Positions 14,003-19,234 of a DNA stretch of 19,234 nucleotides are shown here, in pieces. The stretch comes from an uncultured Chloroflexota bacterium (GTDB lineage Bacteria; Chloroflexota; Chloroflexia; Chloroflexales; Roseiflexaceae): positions 1 through 19,234 of the forward strand of contig CAIQIY010000045.1 in NCBI GenBank assembly GCA_903871975.1, given 5' to 3'. The notes beneath the pieces are model-generated. The model was not told where the DNA came from, searched no databases, and saw only the letters and a list, made by a program, of their open reading frames with translations. Every line of letters begins with the position of its first letter. Position 1 is the stretch's first letter. Made by a program: the position numbers and the translations under genes.

Positions 14003-15742
14003 ATGGCGGGCCGCAAGTCGGCGCACGATCGTCGATGGGAGCCACACCCGACACCACCGGAGGCATTCTTCGGCCAGCTCGGCGGGCAGTCGCGGCTGGT
14101 CGCCAGCATCGCATACCAGGCTGGTGTACGCGACGCGGCGGCGCTGGACGCCTTTCTCGCGACCGAACCGCGCGCCGGTGGGCTGCACGATCCGGTGCTG
14201 CTGCGCGGCATGCAGCCGGCGGTCGAGCGCATCGGCCGGGCGATCGACAGCGGCGAGGCGATGGCGGTGTACGGCGACTTCGACGCCGACGGCATCACCG
14301 CCGTGACGTTGCTGGTCCAGGTGCTGCGGGCCATGGGTGCGCACATCACGCCATACATTCCACACCGGGTCCGCGAGGGATACGGCCTCAACCGCGACGC
14401 GATCGACAGCCTGGCGCACGAGGGCATCGGCCTGCTGATCACCGTGGATTGTGGCATCACCAATCACGCCGAAGTCGCGCATGCACGTGTGCGTGGCATC
14501 GATGTGATCGTGACCGATCACCACGATCCGCCGGCCGAACTGCCGCCGGCCTTGGCCATCATCAACCCGAAGCAACCTGGCTGCCGCTACCCGTTCAAGG
14601 GCCTGGTCGGCGTCGGCATCGCATACAAGCTCGTCCAGGCGCTCATCCGCGCCGGCCGGCGCAGCGCGCTGCGTGGCCGCGACCTGCTCGACGTCGTGGC
14701 GCTGGGCACCGTCGCCGACATGGGGCCACTGCACGATGAGAACCGTGTCCTGGTGCGCGCAGGCATCCAGGCGCTGCGCAGCTCGCAGCGGCCAGGTGTC
14801 AGGGCATTGATCAGTGTCTCGCGGTGTACCGCCGAACACATCCGCGCCAGCGACATCGGCTTCCAGCTGGGGCCGATGATCAATGCTGCCGGCCGGCTGG
14901 ATGATCCCGCGCTGGCCTACGAGTTGCTGCTGGCCGACGATCCAACGATCGCCGAACAACGCGCTGTGCAACTCCGCGACCTCAACAATACGCGAAAGAT
15001 CAGCACCGAGGCGCATGTCCGGCAGGCGGGTGAGCGCCTGGCGGCCGATGGCGGCCTCGCGCAGGCACTGCTGTTCGTCGAAGATGACGCCATTCCGCCG
15101 GGCATCGTCGGCCTGGTCGCCGGCCGGCTGTGCGAAGCGCACCAACGCCCGGCGATCGTCGTCGCCCGTGGTGCCGAGCTCTCCAGCGGCTCGGCGCGCG
15201 CGCCCGAGGGCTACAACATGATCGCGGCGCTGCGCACCTGCCACGACTGGTTCGCGCGCTACGGCGGGCACGCCGGCGCCGCCGGGTTCACCATCGCCAC
15301 CGACCGGCTCGCCAGCTTCGCCGCACATATGCAGCAGCACGCCCGCGACACGCTCGGCCCGACGATCCGCGAGCCGGTCACGTATTACCACGCCGAACTG
15401 ACGCCGGCACAGTGGACGACCAACCTGCTCGACGAGCTCGCGCTGCTCGAGCCCCATGGTCAGGGCAATCCCGTTCCGGTCTTCATCACCCGCGGCATCA
15501 CCGCGACGGCCATCTCGGCCACGGCGGACGGCAAACACCTGCGCTTCAGGGTGCAGCGGCCCGATGGTGGCACGACCGCCGCCATCGCCTTCGGCCTCGG
15601 ACACCTGGCCGATGCGCTCCAACGTGCGCCGACGGTCGACCTGCTGTACGAACTGGTCGACAAGCGCTGGAACCAGACGCGCTCCACCGAGCTGATGATC
15701 CGCGATGTTCGCCGTGCCACGGCGCCGCGCGAGCGCGCATGA
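14003..15742 (+). CDS. recJ: single-stranded-DNA-specific exonuclease RecJ
   Basis: RecJ is a 5'-3' exonuclease on single-stranded DNA, acting in recombination (RecFOR pathway), mismatch and base-excision repair. The 579-residue length matches the family. DHH-domain motifs are in order: GDFDADG (91-97), VDCG (148-151), TDHH (171-174) and GTVAD (235-239). The DHHA1 domain has SGSARAPEGYN (395-405) and GGHAGAAGFT (421-430). A C-terminal OB-like region follows (about 455-570). I chose ATG 14003 because GAGGG is 5 nt upstream. The frame is open back to 13880, but that lies upstream of the TATAAT promoter. The stop overlaps the next gene's ATG by 4 nt (ATGA), so a repair enzyme is coupled to a membrane glycosyltransferase here. 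Confidence 0.95.
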   Translation: MAGRKSAHDRRWEPHPTPPEAFFGQLGGQSRLVASIAYQAGVRDAAALDAFLATEPRAGGLHDPVLLRGMQPAVERIGRAIDSGEAMAVYGDFDADGITAVTLLVQVLRAMGAHITPYIPHRVREGYGLNRDAIDSLAHEGIGLLITVDCGITNHAEVAHARVRGIDVIVTDHHDPPAELPPALAIINPKQPGCRYPFKGLVGVGIAYKLVQALIRAGRRSALRGRDLLDVVALGTVADMGPLHDENRVLVRAGIQALRSSQRPGVRALISVSRCTAEHIRASDIGFQLGPMINAAGRLDDPALAYELLLADDPTIAEQRAVQLRDLNNTRKISTEAHVRQAGERLAADGGLAQALLFVEDDAIPPGIVGLVAGRLCEAHQRPAIVVARGAELSSGSARAPEGYNMIAALRTCHDWFARYGGHAGAAGFTIATDRLASFAAHMQQHARDTLGPTIREPVTYYHAELTPAQWTTNLLDELALLEPHGQGNPVPVFITRGITATAISATADGKHLRFRVQRPDGGTTAAIAFGLGHLADALQRAPTVDLLYELVDKRWNQTRSTELMIRDVRRATAPRERA

Positions 15743-18594
15743 GCCAGACGCAGCGCCGCGCTCGCGGCAGGCCGCCCCGCGATTGGCGCTGGTTGCTGGT
15801 GGCGATGTTCGCCGTGGTGGCGGGCATCTGCGCCTGGCAGGTGCCGGCGGGGTTTACGCTGCCGGTGGGCAGCCTCGGCGATCGGCTGTTCCTCCAGAGC
15901 AGCGAGGCGCTCGGCGCCGCCGCCGATGGTACCTGGTACAGCGATGAGCTGACGCCCGATGCGCCGTCGGGGCGCAGCCGCTGGACGCGCGAACGTGTAC
16001 TGGTGACCATCCCGGGCCTGCCGGTCGCGCCGGCGACGCTGACACTGCGCCTGGCGGGCTGGCCGGACGATGCCCGCGTGGCGACGGTGCTGCAGCCCGA
16101 GGTGGTGGTGCGTGCCGCCGGCCAGGAGATCGGCCGCCTCACGCCGCGTACCTCGTGGCAAACGTACGAGCTGGCGGTGCCGTCGCTGGTGCAGCCGCCC
16201 ACCGGCCTGACGATCGAGCTCGCCAGCAGTGCGGTGTTCACCGATACGCTGCGCTATCGCGATCCACGGCCCAAAGGGGTACGCGTCGATGCGATCAGCA
16301 TCGCCCCTGCCCCGCCCGAGCCGCTGGTGCTGCCGCCGCTGGTGCCGCTGGCACTGCTGCCGCTGCTGGCACTGGTGTGGTACGGCGCAGCGCGGCGCGT
16401 CTGGTCCGCTGGTGCCGGGTTCGTCGTCACCCTCGTCGCGCTGGCGCTGCTCGGCTTCGTGCTGGCGTTCGTTCGGGTGTGGACGGTGGCGTCGCTGCCG
16501 TGGTTGGTGCTGGCGGGTGCGCTGCTCTGGCTGTGGGGCGCCCGCCGCGAGCTGGCCCGCTTCGCTCACCGCCTCGGCGGCGCGTATGCCCGCGGCACGA
16601 CGCTGGCGCTCGCCCTGGCCGGCACGACGCTGCTCGCGCTCGCCAGCGCGGCATTGTTCGACGCCCGAACACAGCTGATGGTCGCGTCGTTGGCAGGCAC
16701 CTACCCACTGCCGCTGGCCGGCGGCGTGCTCGCCACGCTGCTGGTGCTCGCGCTGCGCCAGCACGGCCTGCCACGCTTCGCCACGTGGCTGATGGGCGCC
16801 GTCGGCCGCCCCGGCGTCGCCGCCATCATCGTCGCCGCATTCATCGGCATCTGGCTCGGCCGCCTCGCCGCCATCAGCGCCAGTCTGCCCTATGTCGGTC
16901 ACGCCGACTACGCCGACAACGCCGTCGTCGCACGCAACCTGCTCGCCGGCCGGGGATTCGTCGTTGATTATGTCACACAGTTCTATCGCCTGTACGAAGG
17001 CGTCACACGGCCACAGGAGACCTGGCCGTTGCTGCAACCGATCTGGCTGGTCCCATGGTTTGCCGCACTCGGGCCGACGGCATTTGCAGCGCGCATGCCA
17101 AACCTGATCCTGTTGACCATCCTGGTGATCGGCGTCTACCTGCTGGGCACGCGCTGGTGGGACCGGCGAGTCGGCTGGTTGGCAGCCATCATCGTCGCGA
17201 CCAGCCAATTGTTCTTCCTGCTGACGATCTACGTCACCTCGGACCTGGCATTCGTCGTGTTCAGTGTCGCCGCCATCGCGCTCGTGCACCAGATCGGCGG
17301 CGACCAGCACCCCGACCGGCGGCTGGTCATCGTGGCGGGGGTCGTGACTGGCCTGATGTTGCTGCAGAAGCCCGGCAGCGGCGGCATGATGGCGTTGGGC
17401 ATGGGGCTGTGGCTGCTCTGGCAGCGCACACCACACCCCGGCGCATGGCCAGGCTGGCGCGACATCGTGATGCGACTGCGCCCGGTGGTGTGGTGGAGCC
17501 TGGCGGCATTGCTGGTGCTGACGCCGTATCTCGTGCGCAATCAGCTGGTCTTCGGGCGACCGTTCTACTCGACCGAGAGCAAAGACGCGTGGGTGCTGGA
17601 ATACACTGCGTGGGACGAAATCTACGCGGTATACGCGCCCGAGCTGAGCACACAGGGTGTCCCCGACCACACCTGGATTCTGCGCTGGGGCTTCGACCGG
17701 ACGCTGCACAAGCTCGAGCGCCAGGTGCTGGCGCTGCGCGACTACCTCATCCCGACGGTGGGCCGCGTCGCCCCCGAGCACGGCGCGTGGCTCGGCGGCC
17801 GGCCCGACCGGGGGCGGCTGTTGTTCGAGGTGGGGGCGTGGGCCGCGCTGCTCGGCCTGGTGTTGCGCGGTACGCGCAGGCGAGGCGGGCTGCGCTCGCT
17901 GCTGGTGTGCGCGTACGCACCGCTGACGCTGTTCCTGGTGGTGTACTGGCACACCAACGAGGAGCGCTACTGGGTCGCGCTGGTGCCATGGCTGGCGTTG
18001 TTCGGCGCAGCGGCGCTCTGGTGGCTCGCGCGGCGCATCGCCGCTGCCGGCACCTGGGCCACCCCACTGGCCCTGGCGTGCGTGGTCGGCGGCGCCACGG
18101 CGATCATCGCGCCGTCGTGGCCGGTCATCGATGGCAAGTTGCGCGTCGAGCCGGCGCTCTATGCCCCGGATCTCGCACTCTACCGCTGGCTGCACGACAA
18201 CACGCCCGACGACGCAGTGATGATGACGCGCTCGCCGTGGCAACTCAACTGGCACGCCGAACGCCCGGCGATCATGATCCCGTACACCACCGACCGCACC
18301 ACGCTGCTGCGCCTGGCGCGCCACTACCAGGCGCGCTACCTGGTGCTCGACAGCCTGCAACGCCCCGAACCCGCGGTCCAACGCATGCTCGACGCGCTGG
18401 TTGCCGATCCGGCACTCGGCTTCCGCGAAGCCTACCGCTCGCCGGTCTATCGCATCGACCTCGGCGGGCGCAGCATCACGACGGTGGTGCATGTCTATGC
18501 CTTTCCCGACGACTATGGCGGCGTGGCGCCGATCGTGCCCAGCGGCAACCGCCGGCAATGTCCGGCCGAAGTGGGGCTCAGATGCGCATCGTGA
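15739..18594 (+). CDS. large GT-C membrane glycosyltransferase (GT39/ArnT-like, PMT_2) with N-terminal ectodomain
   Basis: This 951-residue protein probably transfers a sugar from a polyprenyl-phosphate donor outside the membrane. Segment 18-34 is a membrane helix. Residues 38-193 form a beta-rich extracytoplasmic domain. From 196 onward there are about a dozen hydrophobic helices, then a soluble C-terminal region (about 810-951). The acidic YVGHADYADNAVVARN (385-400) follows a helix and fits the first extracytoplasmic loop of GT-C enzymes, where D390 or D393 would be the catalytic acidic residue. KPGSGG (about 546) and the RNQLVFGRPF-like segment recall PMT_2/ArnT proteins. The donor and acceptor are unknown. 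The start overlaps the recJ stop by 4 nt, and the end overlaps the next glycosyltransferase by 13 nt. The family call is sound at fold level, less so at GT number. Confidence 0.8.
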   Translation: MSQTQRRARGRPPRDWRWLLVAMFAVVAGICAWQVPAGFTLPVGSLGDRLFLQSSEALGAAADGTWYSDELTPDAPSGRSRWTRERVLVTIPGLPVAPATLTLRLAGWPDDARVATVLQPEVVVRAAGQEIGRLTPRTSWQTYELAVPSLVQPPTGLTIELASSAVFTDTLRYRDPRPKGVRVDAISIAPAPPEPLVLPPLVPLALLPLLALVWYGAARRVWSAGAGFVVTLVALALLGFVLAFVRVWTVASLPWLVLAGALLWLWGARRELARFAHRLGGAYARGTTLALALAGTTLLALASAALFDARTQLMVASLAGTYPLPLAGGVLATLLVLALRQHGLPRFATWLMGAVGRPGVAAIIVAAFIGIWLGRLAAISASLPYVGHADYADNAVVARNLLAGRGFVVDYVTQFYRLYEGVTRPQETWPLLQPIWLVPWFAALGPTAFAARMPNLILLTILVIGVYLLGTRWWDRRVGWLAAIIVATSQLFFLLTIYVTSDLAFVVFSVAAIALVHQIGGDQHPDRRLVIVAGVVTGLMLLQKPGSGGMMALGMGLWLLWQRTPHPGAWPGWRDIVMRLRPVVWWSLAALLVLTPYLVRNQLVFGRPFYSTESKDAWVLEYTAWDEIYAVYAPELSTQGVPDHTWILRWGFDRTLHKLERQVLALRDYLIPTVGRVAPEHGAWLGGRPDRGRLLFEVGAWAALLGLVLRGTRRRGGLRSLLVCAYAPLTLFLVVYWHTNEERYWVALVPWLALFGAAALWWLARRIAAAGTWATPLALACVVGGATAIIAPSWPVIDGKLRVEPALYAPDLALYRWLHDNTPDDAVMMTRSPWQLNWHAERPAIMIPYTTDRTTLLRLARHYQARYLVLDSLQRPEPAVQRMLDALVADPALGFREAYRSPVYRIDLGGRSITTVVHVYAFPDDYGGVAPIVPSGNRRQCPAEVGLRCAS

Positions 18595-19234
18595 TGCTCA
18601 GCAGCTCGTATCCGCGGACCCGTGGCGACACCACGGCGCCGTTCATCGAGGAGATCGCCGCCGGGCTGATCCGCCGCGGCCATGATGTCGACGTGGTGTT
18701 GCCATACCACCCTGGGCTGCAGCGCGAGCCGCGCGAACGTGGTGTCGGCCTGCGCGTCTATCGCTACGCGCCACACCGTGCGTTGAACGTCTGGGGCTAC
18801 GCCGAATCGCTGCGCGCCGATGTGGGTGTGCGCGGCGCAGCGCTGATCGCCGCACCACTGGCGCTGACGGCAGCGACCGGCGCGTTATGGTGGGCGGCGC
18901 TGTCGGGGTACGATGTGATTCATGCGCACTGGGTGCTGCCCAACGGCCTGCCGGCAGCACTGGTCGCCGCATGGCACCGCGTGCCACTGGTCGTGAGCCT
19001 GCACGGCTCGGACGTCTTCCTGGCCGAGCGCGCCTTCCCGCTGGCGCTCACCGCAGCGACCGTCTTTCGCAGCGCCGGCGCGATCACCGCGTGCAGCGGC
19101 GAGCTGCGCGAGCGCGCCATCCGCCTCGGCGCGCCGACGGATCGCAGCCGCGTGATTCCGTATGGCGTCGATGCCGCGAGTTTCACCAGCGACCCGGCCG
19201 ATCGCGCGGTGGTGCGCGCCGAACTCGGGCTGCC
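18582..19234 (+). CDS. glycosyltransferase family 4 (GT-B), truncated at the window edge
   Basis: This is the N-terminal 217 residues of a GT4-like enzyme; the frame is open to the last base. It begins MRIVMLSSSYPRTRGD (1-16), the usual first strand and acceptor loop, followed by PFIEEIAAGLIRRGHDVDVV. DVIHAHWVLPNG (about 110-121), SLHGSDVF (about 138-145) and VIPYGVD (about 189-195) are standard GT4 landmarks at the end of the N-terminal Rossmann domain. The nucleotide-sugar-binding C-terminal domain is beyond the window, so the donor cannot be judged. The ATG at 18582 overlaps the upstream gene by 13 nt in a different frame, implying coupled expression. It would act at the cytoplasmic face of the membrane, adding sugar to a growing glycan or lipid. 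Confidence 0.85.
   Translation, partial: MRIVMLSSSYPRTRGDTTAPFIEEIAAGLIRRGHDVDVVLPYHPGLQREPRERGVGLRVYRYAPHRALNVWGYAESLRADVGVRGAALIAAPLALTAATGALWWAALSGYDVIHAHWVLPNGLPAALVAAWHRVPLVVSLHGSDVFLAERAFPLALTAATVFRSAGAITACSGELRERAIRLGAPTDRSRVIPYGVDAASFTSDPADRAVVRAELGL

Noticed and set aside
15460..18558. A 1032-codon open frame antisense to the GT-C glycosyltransferase
   Set aside because: Its composition (runs of R, Q, H, A, G) is typical of a GC-rich antisense shadow, and the sense strand has clear membrane helices and family motifs.
1..19234. tRNA, rRNA, CRISPR, insertion sequence or phage features
   Set aside because: No cloverleaf-like sequences, regularly spaced repeats, transposase-like proteins or terminal inverted repeats were seen in the gaps, all of which are under 300 bp.

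Overview
The window is GC-rich, bacterial and densely coded. There are 13 complete protein genes and one truncated at the right edge. I see no tRNA, rRNA, CRISPR array or insertion sequence. Gene content suggests Chloroflexota, probably class Chloroflexia: a bacterial mevalonate kinase, a phosphofructokinase with the PPi-type GGDD and Lys signature, a bacterial-PH-domain membrane protein beside recO, and glycan genes with large extracytoplasmic domains. The taxon is an inference from the proteins, not from a marker RNA.

Layout. Positions 116-4121 are on the minus strand: guaA and mvk, then recO and a bPH_2 membrane protein. The recO pair has its own promoter (TTGCCT, 17 bp, TATAAT). A 259-bp divergent gap (4122-4380) carries back-to-back extended -10 promoters. 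From 4381 everything is on the plus strand, in three units. Unit A (4381-10514) is a glycan export locus: a membrane-anchored CE4-like deacetylase, a Wzz-like/Wzm fused ABC permease, a Wzt ATPase with a C-terminal glycan-binding-like domain, and a secreted clan-A glycoside hydrolase. Unit B (10606-13852) is a tight housekeeping operon: phosphofructokinase, peptide deformylase, a small membrane protein and a Gfo/Idh/MocA oxidoreductase. Unit C (14003 to the edge) is recJ, overlapped by a 951-residue GT-C glycosyltransferase, itself overlapped by a GT4 glycosyltransferase that runs off the window.

How the genes work together. In unit A I infer that a lipid-linked glycan made in the cytoplasm is recognised by the Wzt C-terminal domain and pumped out by the permease. 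The permease's own fused N-terminal Wzz-like domain would act in chain-length control or as an extracytoplasmic guide. The deacetylase and the hydrolase would then modify or trim the product outside the membrane. The glycosyltransferases of unit C may serve the same envelope but lie under a different promoter together with recJ.

The most unusual items are the Wzz-like/ABC-permease fusion, the CE4 protein with an altered first motif and a long insertion, the phosphofructokinase with both T and the second D replaced in its catalytic loop, and an 18-bp perfect palindrome just downstream of the phosphofructokinase -10 box.
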